Both the position numbers and the translations under genes were made by a program. Below, piece after piece: positions 47,288-58,711 of a DNA stretch of 64,000 nt. Origin of the DNA: Nageia nagi (taxonomy: Eukaryota > Pinophyta). Location: positions 186,186,001 through 186,250,000 of the forward strand of contig JBITNC010000001.1 in NCBI GenBank assembly GCA_050084985.1, given 5' to 3'. Numbering within the stretch: position 1 is the first letter of the stretch; every line of letters starts with the position of its first letter. The notes under the pieces were generated by a model, which made no database searches, was not told the origin of the DNA, and was given only the letters and a program-made list of their open reading frames with translations.

Positions 47288-49957
47288 ATGGTTCAAACTA
47301 GAAGTATGAATGCTAAGAAAATGTGAGAACACCCATTTGAAATACAAGAAATAGGTTCAGACAATATGGATTTGATAGAGTATTCAGTTAGGAGGCCACC
47401 TCCTTTAAATGAATCAGATCCACGGGTAGTTCTTTATGAAAGTAAAGATTGGGATTGTGTTTATGATCAAACTAGATTGCAAAGACAAAGTATAGAAGAA
47501 CCTATTACCAAGGCTAGAATGTAAGTGTTAGAAGAAGATTTAATTGAAATTCATCATCATCTAGCTAATCTTAGAGATATTCCTAATATGTATTCTAGTT
47601 TGCCAGGAGATGTAGAAAAACTAGACCAAAGGCTTAATAACTTAGAAATTAACAAGGCTAAATATCAGGCCGAAACCATAGTGGTACCAGAGACTGAGCC
47701 ATATAAAGTTAAATATGAAAGAGTCATTCATCAATTATCAGATGGTTGAAAGGTTAGCTCTTTAATCCGAAAGGAGGGAGCTCCTTTTTCTCATAAATCT
47801 CTCGAATTAGGAAAAAATGAAGTATCAATACCTACGAGTAATTTATCTCAAAGAGCTCCTTCAATGAAACAAATAGAGAAATCTTATTCTTCAAAGGGAG
47901 GATTACATAAAAAGACATCTAAATATATAATAGAGGAGATACCTTCCTATGAAGAACTAGAAGAATGATGATTACGTAAAACAAAAGCTAGTCAAAAATT
48001 CACAGAAATACATGTTGATGATATTAAAAAGGCCGTAGAGATGCAATATCTTCTAAAGGAGGTTGATGAGTTCATTAAAATTAAAGAACAAGAGAACAAA
48101 TTAAAGGAAATGGAAGATAAACTTCTTAGAGATAAAAGAAAATTCATAGAATAAGAACAAGCAAAGAAAGAAAGAAATGAGTTCCTTGAACAAGAAAAGA
48201 AAGACTTCATAAAGAACATGAGATTCAACTTCGTTTATAGGAATTACAACTTAAAGAATTAGAGAATGAAAAAATAAAGAGGGAACAATATATACGTATG
48301 GAGAAAGAAAAACAAAGATAGTGGGGTGAATATCAAAAAATAAGGAATTTGAAATCAGAAACTCCTGAAGGAAGTCAAATACAAAGATATCGAGATCCTT
48401 ACTTAGACAAATAAGAAGCGATGGATAGAGAGATAGCCATTTTATTACAAAAGGAAATGGATAAGGAACTAGAACTTCAAAATTTATATGATAAACAAAA
48501 GCAAGATTCTATTAAAAGTTGGGTTGAACAAACCCAAAATCAAACAAGACAACCTAATTACAAAGGAAAAGATCTACATGGAAAAGGGATATCTCAAAGA
48601 CCTCCTAAAATCCCTATTCCGCAACGACATTCACCTCTTAAAATATTGCCTCCACCACCATCAAAGTTTCCTTTTGACTATGAGTCTTACATTTCAAGAT
48701 AAATTTCGGAAAAGGATTCAAATACTCGAAGATATCATAGGCACACTCAAGGTCATAGAACTGATAAAGAATTAGAAGACTTTATGAAGGATTTTATAAA
48801 TCGAGAAATGAATGTTCAAGGACTTCAAAAGTTAAATTACAAGAATATTTGAGATGAACCTATTCATCCAAGTGTTCCAAAAAAGAAACTACCATATAGG
48901 TTTGAATTTCCTAAAATAGAGTCATTCAAAGGAAGAGAAGACCCCAAAGAACATTTGAGGAAATTTACATTTTCTAGTTATCAGATAGCCAATGATGACT
49001 CATTAATGTTATGTATATTTCCTATGACACTCATTGGCCAAGCTTTGGATTGATATAATAGTTTACCTATGCATAGTTTTATATATATTCGAACAATTAG
49101 CTAATCAATTTCTTGAACATTTTAGAATCAACATTAAAGAAAAAGCTTCAATTACTGATCTTACAAGATCGCAACAATTTCTTGATGAAACTATACAAGA
49201 TTACATCTCAAGATGGTGGGCTATACTCACTAGTATGCCTTATACAATACCACAAGAGGAATTGGTTAAATTGTTTAGTCAAAGTTGTTTAAGACCAATA
49301 GCTAGTGTTCTCCAAATTCAATAACATAGAACTTTTGAAGAAGCTATTACTTAGGTAGTAGTTATAGAAAGAGTTAAAATTCAAGATGGAGAACTAAAGC
49401 TTAAGAAAAAAGATTACAAAAAGGGTAATCAATATGAGAATAGTACTAAACAACCATAAAATAATCAAGTAGCTATGACAGAGGATTCTGGTCAAGCTTC
49501 AAAAATTGAAAAAAATGTTGAACCTAAACCTAAAAGAAATTTTATCCCATTAGTAGAACCATTGGTCAAAATACTTAAAAAATTATGTGATAATGGTATG
49601 ATTAGATTACCTAATATAAAACCTAAAAATCTTAATGCTAAGGGAAGCAAATGGTATAAGGAAAATGAATTTTGTGCTTATCATAGGCAAAAGGGACATG
49701 ATACAAATAGATGTCGAACTTTACAACATAAAATTCAAGACTTGATAGATAGTCAAAAAATAGATGTGGATAATCTTGTGGTGCCTCCAAATCAAAATTT
49801 AGGGATATATCAAAACCCCTTACCTTCACATCAAGCTAACAATGTAGCAACCATCCCAAACCAAATGAACTATACATGGAATAATAAGGATATGCCATTT
49901 ATAGGGATTATAGATGATTCAATACATATGATTGGTATAGCTACAAGAGCACAATAA
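47288..49957 (+). pseudogene. Element E gag
   Basis: The start is ATG at 47,288 (MVQTRSMNAKK), the kind of N-terminus common to plant gypsy Gag. A long charged, coiled-coil-like stretch lies at about 47,950-48,520 (KIKEQENKLKEMEDKLL, REQYIRMEKEKQR), then a Pro-rich part. The gag core is at about 48,890-49,325 (PKIESFKGREDPKEHLRKF, FEQLANQFLEHFRINIKEK). A zinc-knuckle variant CAYHRQKGHDTNRC (C-x2-H-x4-H-x4-C, about 49,674-49,715) lies in an open frame of 160 codons ending at 49,957. Single-base frame changes sit near 48,210 and 49,080, and stops sit where CAA, CAG or CGA would be expected. Gag would build the particle and bind RNA. Confidence 0.88.
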
Positions 49958-50173
49958 TATCAGAATAAACAAGATAATCTATGAAAAAATCAATTGATAT
50001 CAAATCCAATTAATATATAACCTATACCTCCTCCACAACAACCTAAAGTTTCGATAAAAGGTGCTCTTCAACGATAATTAAAAATGTCTCCAGTTAAAAT
50101 TACCTTATTTGAATTATTACAACAGTTTGAGAGTTATAGGGAGGCTATGAATCAAATTCTATAAGAAATTCAA

Positions 50174-51133
50174 GTGGATATTAGTAACCTCAATAATTTT
50201 ATTTCAATAGTTGGAAGTTTGAGGATATCTCAACAACCTAGTATCACCTTCTACGAACAAGAAAAATTAAATAACGATGGACCAGGCGGACTTGATTCAC
50301 CTTTACATATAATTGGTAAAGTAGATGGGAAATTATTTAAAAGAATTCTGATAGATGAAGGTTTAACTATAAATATAATTTCAGATGCTGCATACAAAAA
50401 TTTGAATTTATCAGATTCGCTTATCCTAGCTCCTTCTTTGCAAATTAGGGTGTTTAATGATGCAGTGTGTTCAACTTTGGGATCAATAGTGTTGCTGATT
50501 ACAGTAGGAGCTAAAACCATTCAAACATTATTACATATAATTGAAGGAAATATTATACAATACAACATTCTTTTAGGACATCCATGGATTAGAGAAATGC
50601 AATGTGTTCTATCAACTTATCATGGATGTTTAAAATACATTTATAAAAATAAAGTTCATTGTGTGTTTAAAGATCCAGATCCTTACTCACATTGTAATTT
50701 AATTTTTGATCCAAATAAAGTGACCTTACCGTCTCCTAATTTATCAACTATATTGATGAATAAAAGTATGAATCAATCTAAAGTCATAAAAGAAAAAGGT
50801 GGTATAGTTATACAAGATAAAGATACTTGGGGAAAAGTTGCTAAAACTTTAGATGAAAAATATGGAGCTTCTTCATCAAAACAAGTAAATACTATATCTA
50901 ATAATGACTCATCCAATGTATATCTAGTAAAAGTTAAATTAAAGGATTTAGGGATGGGAGAATATGATGTAGATGATGTGGTATCTAGTATACCTTCATC
51001 ACAAGAAATTGGAAGATTATCTAAATCACCTAGTGTGATTGGACAAATAGTGCCTTTAGGAGAAGTACCTAATCAAACAATGTTCATCTATGTGGGGATA
51101 GGCTATGTCAACAATACCCAATCAAACATATGA
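50174..51133 (+). pseudogene. Element E aspartic protease
   Basis: This is a 319-codon open stretch in the same frame as the end of gag. Just upstream (about 50,095) is ITLFELLQQFESYREAM, the block that precedes Tat proteases. The active site is KRILIDEGLTINIIS (Asp61; relatives have IDGG, so the second Gly is Glu here). Later come VFNDAVCSTLGSIVLLITVG and YNILLGHPWIREMQCVLSTY, then HGCLKYIYKN, the conserved second half. The C-terminal part from residue 190 is linker. It would process the Gag-Pol chain; the DEG change makes activity doubtful. The minus ORF at 50,251-50,520 is a shadow. Confidence 0.9.
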
Positions 51134-51201
51134 AGGAGATTTCAATAATGACATGAAATATTTATCACCATGTTCAAGAACATTTGTCTTAAACTATTTT
51201 A

Positions 51202-51270
51202 ACAAATGTAATTGGCAAGGACGAGGATTGGGTCGATATGAATAGGGTCCACAAGAGATAATTGAATTAC
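51202..51270 (+). pseudogene. G-patch-like module after E's protease
   Basis: NKCNWQGRGLGRYE-stop-GPQEIIEL has the glycine spacing of a G-patch (GxGLGxxxxG) and sits just downstream of the protease, one frame away from the preceding ORF. Element C has the same block at 42,107-42,165. G-patches are short nucleic-acid-binding modules known behind proteases of some retroviruses. The internal TAG stands where Gln is expected. Confidence 0.65.
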
Positions 51271-51590
51271 AATACCAATATCCCACTAATAAAAGTGGAT
51301 TAGATTATCAAAATAAATGTAAAAATCTTGCTCAATTAGAAAATTTAGGAGAAGAGAATTTGGATTATAATGAAGGAATCTTAGAGAAAGAATCCATAGT
51401 ACAAGAAATTATTGATATAAGAGAAGAACGATTAAGTGAAATGGATGTCTTAGAAGGTGTCAAAATGCTCTTTATTAATAATATTGAGCCACTCAAGAAT
51501 CATCCATGTTTACCAAGACATATATAGGAAAAAATAAATAAAAATGTTGAATCATCAATCATTTCATATTCATATATACCATCGGTAAAT

Positions 51591-52151
51591 ATGGTTACAA
51601 TAAAAGAGAATGATATTGAAGATCAAAATAATGAACAAATAGATGAAGTTAACAAAAATCAAAATTTAATCAAAATAATAGCCAATACTTCTACAGATGA
51701 AATAATTGTTGATTTCTCTCTTATATCATCTAATCCTTCGGTACACGAATTCAAAAATGTAGATCACATACTTGGTTCCTATGAAAATCAAGTATGCATG
51801 AGTGAACAAACTCAAGAATACAATGAAGAATATAGTGTTAATGACGATGGCTGGATACTAGTACCAAATCAATTAGAAGAAGGGTCACATATGCTTACTG
51901 AAAAAGTCTTAGAAATAAATATTAGTAATGATCCTCAAAATCCTAAAATTATTCAATTAGGCAAAAACCTCACAAAAAATGAACAAGAAGAAATTATAAT
52001 CTTATTAAAAGAACAAGAAAAGGTGTTTGCATGGTCATATGTAGACATGCCTAGAATAGATCCTAAATTAGTAGTACATAATTTAGCATTAAAGCCTGAT
52101 GCTAAACCCGTTAAACAAAAATTACGTAAAATGCATCCTACTATAGCATGA
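51591..52151 (+). pseudogene. Element E linker and RT lead-in
   Basis: This is a 186-codon open stretch. The first 110 residues are an acidic, Asn/Glu-rich linker without a recognised domain. From about residue 115 it reads ISNDPQNPKIIQLGKNLT, EEIIILLKEQEKVFAWSY and VDMPRIDPKLVVHNLALKPD, the conserved entry to the Tat RT. It ends with RKMHPTIA and a TGA at 52,149 that most simply replaces an Arg codon (CGA), since the RT frame continues directly behind it. Confidence 0.8.
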
Positions 52152-52799
52152 ATGGTAAAAGAAGAACTTCAAAAATTATTAGAAGCTAAATTTATACAAC
52201 CTATAGATTACTCAGATTGGATATCGAATATGGTACCTATGAAAAAACCAAGTGGAAAAATAAGAATATGCACAGATTTTTGTGATCTTAATAAAGCTTG
52301 TCCTAAAGATGATTTCCCTCTACCTAGCATTGATAATTTGGTAGAATCGACAGTAGGACATGATATGTTATCATTAATGGATGGGTTTTTTGGTTATAAT
52401 CAAATAAAAATAGCTACTGAAGATCAACATAAAATAGCTTTTATAACTCCTTGGGGTACTTTTTGTTATAAATTTATGCCTTTTGGATTGAAAAATGTTG
52501 GGGCAACTTATCAAAGAGCTATGACTTATATATTTCACGATTATATGCACGACATAGTAGAAGATTATGTCGATGATTTGTTGGTTAGATCTAAATATCG
52601 AGTAGATCATGGAAAAGATCTAATTAAAGTCTTAGATAGATTATTAGAACATAAAGTAAGATTAAATCCAAAAAAGTGTATTTTTGGTGTAACTTCAGGA
52701 AACTTGTTAGGATTTATTATGTCTCAACGAGGAATTGAAATAGATCCTAGTAAAGTGAAGGAAGTAGTAGACATGCCACCTCCTGCAAATCTAAAATAA
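52152..52799 (+). pseudogene. Element E reverse transcriptase
   Basis: A 215-codon open stretch covers nearly the whole RT: KIRICTDFCDLNKACPKDDF, HDMLSLMDGFFGYNQIKIAT with catalytic Asp77, FMPFGLKNVGATYQRAM, and VEDYVDDLLVRS with Asp141 and Asp142. KVRLNPKKCIFGVTSGNLLG and FIMSQRGIEIDPSKVKEV follow. All three catalytic Asp residues are intact. The flanking stops (TGA 52,149 and TAA 52,797) fit loss of Arg and Gln codons by C-to-T change. This is the best-preserved RT in the window. The minus ORF at 52,374-52,610 is its shadow. Confidence 0.92.
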
Positions 52800-53182
52800 T
52801 TACAAAGTTTACAGGGTAAATTACAAGCCATTAGAAGGTTTATAGCTCAACTTTCTGATAAATGTAAACCATTTACAAAATTATTAAAAAAGGGAGTAGA
52901 ATATTATTGGGGCAAAGAGCAATAAGATGCATTCGATAAAATTAAAAGGTATTTATTATCGCCTCCTGTCTTAAGTCCACCAAGAAAAGATGTACCCTTT
53001 TTGTTATATATCTTTGCTACTAAAAATGCTTTAGGAACAATGCCTGCTCAAAAGAATGAACACGATAAAGAGTAAGCTATATATTATCTGAGTAGAACCC
53101 TAGTGAGCTACGAGATTAAGTATATAATTTGGAAAAATTATGTCTTGCTATCATTTTTGCTACTAAAAAACTTTGACATTAT
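52800..53182 (+). pseudogene. Element E first RNase H
   Basis: The RT frame continues: LQSLQGKLQAIRRFIAQLSD, then YYWGKEQ-stop-DAFDKIKRYL, VPFLLYIFATKNALGTMPAQ and AIYYLSRTLVSYEIKY. A frame change near 53,110 leads into IIFATKKL-stop-HYMLN just before the next open stretch. TAA at 52,922 and in HDKE-stop-AIYYL replace Gln; the TGA before HYMLN replaces Arg. The DAS-type catalytic Asp is replaced (FATKNA). Confidence 0.82.
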
Positions 53183-53914
53183 ATGCTTAATCATACAACA
53201 TATGTTATCTCTAAAATGGATCTGTTGAAATATATGATGAATAAAACATATCAAAATTCAAGGATCACAAAGTGGATAATGTACTTAACTGAATTTGATT
53301 TACATTTTATTGGACAAAAGTTGATAAAAGGACAAGTAATTGCTGACTATCTCACTGATGCTCCATTGCAAGATAATAAACCCCTTGTAATTGAATTACC
53401 CGATGATGGAGTGTTTCAATTAGATAAAATTGAAATACCTATAGAACCTAAAGATGATTGGGATATGACAATACACTTTGATGGTTCTCAATGTGAACAA
53501 GGTGGTGGCACAGGTGTTGTATTTATAACATCGCAAGGTATCCCTATACCATATTCATTTAAACTAAAATTTCCTTGTACTAATAATAATGCGGAATACG
53601 AAGCTTTGATATTAGCATTAAGAACTGCTATTAAATTAAAACTTAAAAGAATTAAGATTATTGGAGATTCTTTACTCATCGTCAATCAAGTGAAAGGAAT
53701 TTATCAATGTAAAGAGCCTTTACTTCAAAAGTATAAAGCGTTAGTTGAGAAATTATTAAAATCTTTTGACCAATTTAGTATAGAAGCAGCACCAAGATCA
53801 TCTAATAGATTTGCAGATGCTATGGCTTCTATTGGATCTCTTATCTTGGAAGATCCTAAAAAATCTTCTATTCAAGTGGAAATAATTCAATTACCTCAAT
53901 CATCATTACAATAG
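53183..53914 (+). pseudogene. Element E second, archaeal-type RNase H
   Basis: A 243-codon open stretch. Residues 1-60 are the connection (VISKMDLLKYMMNK, HFIGQKLIKGQVIADYLTDA). Residues 93-215 are a complete RNase H: DWDMTIHFDGSQCEQGGGTG (Asp100), CTNNNAEYEALILALRTAI (Glu138), KIIGDSLLIVNQVKGIYQC (Asp162) and PRSSNRFADAMASIGSLI. All expected catalytic residues are present. A second RNase H of this type after the first is the hallmark of Tat-lineage elements. It was presumably acquired to support or replace the ordinary RNase H, whose first catalytic residue is lost here. Confidence 0.92.
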
Positions 53915-55219
53915 GAAGATGAAGAAAAAAATGTGTTAAATATTGATGTAACTAATAAAGATAATTGGTACAAAGAATTGACAGATTTTTTAAAATTTGG
54001 AACTCTTCCTGCAAACATTAATAAATCATCACAATGAGCTTTTAAAATTAAAGCAACTAAATATTGTTTGATAGAGGATATCTTGCATCGATGAAATTTT
54101 AATGGTATTTTACTCAGATGTCTTGAATGGAATGATGTTAAAAAGGCTATATCCTCAGCCCATGATGGAACATGTGGAGGACATTTTAATGGTGTTGCAA
54201 TTGTAAAATGATTAATACAAATGGGATATTATTGGCTGACTATGGAAAAAGATTATTGTGAATATGTTCAAAAATGTTTTAAATGTCAACAATACACTCA
54301 TTTATTTTCACAACCATCTCAAGAACTACATCCTATACAATCACTTTGGCCATTCTCTAAATGGGCATTAGATTTAATAGGACAAATTACACCTACATCT
54401 TCTGGTGGACACAAGTTCATAATTACAGCAACTGAATATTTTACTAAATGGGTAGAGGCTATTCCCATGACTTTCACCATTGGTTCACGAATCGCAAATT
54501 TTATAGAAAATTATATTATATGTTGTGTACCCAACCAATTAATTATGTATAATGGAAAAAATTTTAAAAATAAGGATGCAAAACAAATATGTGATAAATA
54601 TAAAATTAAACAAAGTTTTTCTACTCCATATTATCCACAAGGCAATGGACAGGTAGAGGCTACTAATAAAACTATTCAGAATATCTTAGCAAAAATAATA
54701 AATGATTCTCATAGAGATTGGCATATTCAAATACCAAAAGCCTTATGGGCTTATCATACTAGTGTACACACTCCTATTAGGGCAACACCGTTCTCTTTGG
54801 TATATAGAACAGAAGCCATCCTACCCATAGAAATTGAAATACCATCTCTTAGAGTAAGTCTAAATGAGCAAAATTTCAATGAAGAAGCAAGATAGACTCA
54901 TTTAGATCAGTTATTATTGTTAGATAAACAATGTATTAATGCTTTAGAGCATATGCATGTTTATCAGGAGAGGATAAAATGAGCCTTTGATAAAAGGGCT
55001 CTAATTCATGAGTTCAAAATAGGTGACTTGGTTTTAAAATAAAATCAACAAACTTCATGAATAGAATGACAGCTTAGAGATAAGTTTCCTCCAAATTGGT
55101 TAGGACCATATATCATTAAGAAAAAATTTGGTAAAGGAACTTATCATTTATCAGACTTAGAAGGAAATGAAGAGCGTGAACCTATAAATATCATGCATCT
55201 TCAACTGTTCTATACATAA
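53915..55219 (+). pseudogene. Element E integrase
   Basis: The zinc part is at about 54,060-54,290: AHDGTCGGHFNGVAIVK and VQKCFKCQQY, with His and Cys pairs present. The core sits in the 224-codon stretch 54,221-54,895: FSKWALDLIGQITPTSSGGH (Asp51), NQLIMYNGKNFKNKDAKQIC (position 110 is Tyr where the second catalytic Asp is expected), and YYPQGNGQVEATNKTIQNIL (Glu146). The C-terminus ends with GPYIIKKKFGKGTYHLSDLE, NIMHLQLFYT and TAA at 55,217. The D-to-Y change alone would abolish strand transfer. Stops at 54,893 and in the C-terminal part fit lost Gln and Arg codons. Confidence 0.9.
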
Positions 55220-55306
55220 TAAAAAATGTGTACATTAGTTTTCTTTCATTTTATTTTATTGTTGAAATAATAAATAAATAAAAGTATTGATATTTGTCAA
55301 GTGTTA

Positions 55307-56488
55307 ATGATTAAAATAGAAAGGATGAACCTGGTAAAGGAATCTACTAAAGGTAGTATGATGCCACCACAAGTATGATTTCCATCACCAAGATATCCAG
55401 GTGATTTGGCATTGACATATTTAAAACATGGATTTTATCTTAATCTTTTAAATTATTTACAATTGACTATTGATGAACAATATGAAAGAACATATCATAT
55501 GTTTTGTGGTAGAAATAATGATTGGGAAGTCACCTTTTGTGGATACGAAGTAAGCATTATTTTAGATCCACAAATCTATTTCACCCATATGGAAAGAATA
55601 TCATAGGAAATAACGGTTTTCTACCTACAATGGCCTTATGGAATACCGAGAATTGTTATAAATGGCCAATTAATTGAGTATTCACTCTTTTTAGCTAGGA
55701 AAAAATACGTTAAATAATTAACCAAAAGCTTGGAATGGATGAATGAAATTTTACATTATTTACCTCATAAAAGGGTGATTTATGATTTTTCAAATACTTT
55801 TGTGGCTTTTCCTCCTAGAATGTCACAACAATACTATAGGCAAATTCACAAATTTTCTCACATGCAAATGCGACACACAATTTGGAAATGAAAGTTGGAG
55901 CAAAAGCAAGCTTGTCGTATTGCCAAACTTACAACGATGAATCAAATAAGGGTTAGAAATGAGATTATCAAAAAACTATCAAAAGAATGTAGAGTACGGA
56001 ATAATGGAAGTTATCTTCTAGGGTTTGAAAGTAGGTATGACAAAGACCTTTTTATGAAAGTTATTCATAATGTTCCTACTACTTTGTATTCAAATGCCTT
56101 TTCCATGCCTACGGAAATACAACAAAAATTGGCCTTGACATTCTATGATACACACGAATCTTACAGTTGGGATGTCAAAGTAAATGGATATCAAGTTATT
56201 ATTTGTAGCAATGCCTTTGAGTTATGGTATTATCCTAACTCAGAATATGATTTAATGATATATTTCTATCTTCTGTGGCCTATAGAAAAGCCCAAAATAA
56301 TAGTCGATTATACTCACAACTTGACTTTAAAACATCGAGAACGAATCATCTCTATCACACAAACTGTGACATCCGAACACTTAGACTATTGCATTCTAGA
56401 AATTCATCATAATCAAGTGGTATTAGATTTTAGTTTTTTGTTTAGTTCAACACACTGTTCATTTAATCCTAATGCAGTTCAAACTTGA
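55307..56488 (+). pseudogene. Extra sense ORF of element E, 393 codons, internally duplicated, family unknown
   Basis: It starts 88 bases after the integrase stop with ATG at 55,307 (MIKIERMNLVKE); other Met codons follow at 55,325 and 55,358. One frame runs to TGA at 56,486 with four internal stops: TGA 55,376, TAG 55,604, TAA 55,715 and TGA 55,889. All are explainable as CGA/CAG/CAA changed by C-to-T; there is no indel. Residues 49-128 and 264-345 look like two copies of one module: NDWEVTFCGYEVSIIL with FYLQWPYGIPRIVING, against YSWDVKVNGYQVIICS with FYLLWPIEKPKIIVDY. The two Trp residues are 36 apart in each copy (73/109 and 288/324). I see no signal peptide or membrane helix, so an envelope-like role is not supported. 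Confidence 0.75.
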
Positions 56489-58711
56489 TTTGAACGCGTC
56501 ATGAATAGATTCCTTAGAAAAAATGATAAAATCCTAAAAAATTGAAAAATTATAAAACATATAAAAATTATAAAATTATAAAATATACCTAGATGGAAAC
56601 ATCTAGAGGTCACTTGGCAATTGGGTGCCCTACCCTTGTATGATGTAAATATATGTTGCATGACATTGTAAAAGTGGTTATTTAGTAAATGTATAATGTG
56701 TGAAAAGGTCATTTTAGAATAATCTCCTTGTTATCATTACATTCACCTTATCCTTTCTTTTATAAAGAAATAATATACCATAGATGATAGAAAAACATAA
56801 ATTTTGTGTCTGAAGGAAAATCCATAAACTCCAAACACTTACAACATTAAAAATTTCGAAGAGAATTTGAATGAAATCATTCTAAGAGATATTAAGAGTG
56901 AAAGTTATGTGTCTATCCTATTATTTGCTCCATCTCGAACCCAAGAATCATTTGATAGTAAAAAAAAAAAGAGTAAAAAAAAAAAAAGAGATGAAAAAAA
57001 AATGTTGCTACAATGATTCTTGGGTGATTACAATATCCTCTACCAGGGCTATGGATGCCTGACTAGCAGTAGAGCAAGGTTGTAGCGAGATCGAGGGTTA
57101 ATCCTCATCAGGGCTATGGATGCCTATCTGGCAATGGGGCATACCTTACGAGTGGCGATATGTCCATTTTGGTTAGCAACCTTCTTTCCTATGGACCTCT
57201 ATACATTTCATATGGATAGAATAGCTTATTAATGTCTCTAAGATATTTCATCTCAAATGATCTAAGAAGGGAAATGAATCTCACTACACACACTGGAGTT
57301 TATAGATTTTCTTATCAACATATAACAATATTGTTTGATATCATCTTAGGTTGTTAAATCTTAAGATAAAGAAAGATAAGGTAGATGTTATAATAATTTA
57401 GTCATTAATCTAAAATCACCTAATCTTTTGTCATAATTTATACTTTGTTTGTATTTAAAATCATTTGTGTCATTTTGTTAAACCCATCCCTCTTGATAAT
57501 AGCATCACCATTGAACATTATTAAAATTGCTTTTCTCTGGAAAGGATAAGAATGATTATTTATTGTTCCCTTGACCAAGATAAAGTTAATGTTCATATAC
57601 ACCCATAAAGTCACTAAAAGTCACTAGTGTGTCATGTCAAGCCATTTTTATTATTATCCATTACTTTTGAACATTATTAAAATTGCTTTTCTTTGGAAAG
57701 GATAAGAATGATTATTTATTGTTCCTCTAACCAAGATAAAGTTAATGTTCATATGCATCCATAAGTCACTAGTTTGTCATGTCAAGTGGTTTATTGTAGA
57801 AAATTACCAAGTGCGGAAGATGATGAGCTCTGATTCCATAAAAAATACAATAAACTAAGGTTTAATTGATATTCATGTATAGTTTGTTGTGTGGAGTGTT
57901 TTATTGTAAAATTGCCAAGTGCAGAAAATGATGCATCTGATTTCACAAAAATATTCAAAAAATATGTTATTAATTATTGAATTAATTAACAGGTTAATTA
58001 TATACAATTTATAATCAATCAGTTATTCAAACAACTAGGTTATTCCACGTTATCAATAACTTAAAGTAAGTTAACTTATAAATTAGATTTATTGTTTATA
58101 GCAAATATAATTGTACTTATTATTAAATTAATTTTGATATTAGTAATATCATTAAATTAATTTGTTAATATATATTGTATATTTTATCATTTATAAAAAG
58201 TATCTTCAAAATTATACATCATATAGTTTACAATTATATCTATGCATCATACATTTTGAAAGTTACATCTATCATTAACATCTATTCATCATCAAGTAAT
58301 TAAAAGACAATTATGTTTATTATAATCTACATAACATCACATCATACTTATTTTTATCATAAATCTATATATAAAATGTAAAACCATGCATCAAGAATCA
58401 TAGAAATACTATAACATACCATCAGTCTATCCATCAAATAATAAAAATAATCTAAGTAGTACATCAAGAAACTATAATCTCATAATCATCATAGCAATGT
58501 GAGCCATAATAACAAAGAATAAAAGGTACATTATATATATATCATCAAAAATAGAATATCAATGTCCCCTAGTAGATACAACATCATCATGAGGATCGCT
58601 AGGATGATCTGAAGAACCCTCATCCCTAGTAATAGATCTCAAACCTATAGCATATGTCCTAGGGAATACACCCCTAGTAGTAGACTGAGATTAAGAAACT
58701 GATGCCACATG
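56489..58711. other. Non-coding region of E with A-rich tract and tandem repeats
   Basis: There is no convincing gene. At 56,959-57,003 there is an A-rich tract. Imperfect tandem pairs follow: a CAGGGCTATGGATGCCT unit at 57,042 and 57,108 (66 bp apart), a 156 bp duplication at 57,511-57,785, and a unit around TTATTGTA-AAATTRCCAAGTGC at about 57,784 and 57,895. From 58,000 to 58,700 it is plain AT-rich sequence. The minus ORF at 56,479-56,712 is not supported by any similarity I recognise. Confidence 0.65.
57511..57785. repeat. 156 bp tandem duplication in E
   Basis: Both copies start TTGAACATTATTAAAATTGC (57,511 and 57,667) and run through AGGATAAGAATGATTATTTA to GTCATGTCAAG. The first copy carries an extra AGTCACTAAA repeat and more A/T changes. 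Confidence 0.85.

Noticed and set aside
47992-48228. Ser-rich minus-strand ORF
   Set aside because: Mirror of the Glu/Lys-rich coiled-coil of E's Gag.
55307-56488. Possible envelope gene because of its position after integrase
   Set aside because: No signal peptide, no membrane-spanning helix and no cleavage-type motif are visible.
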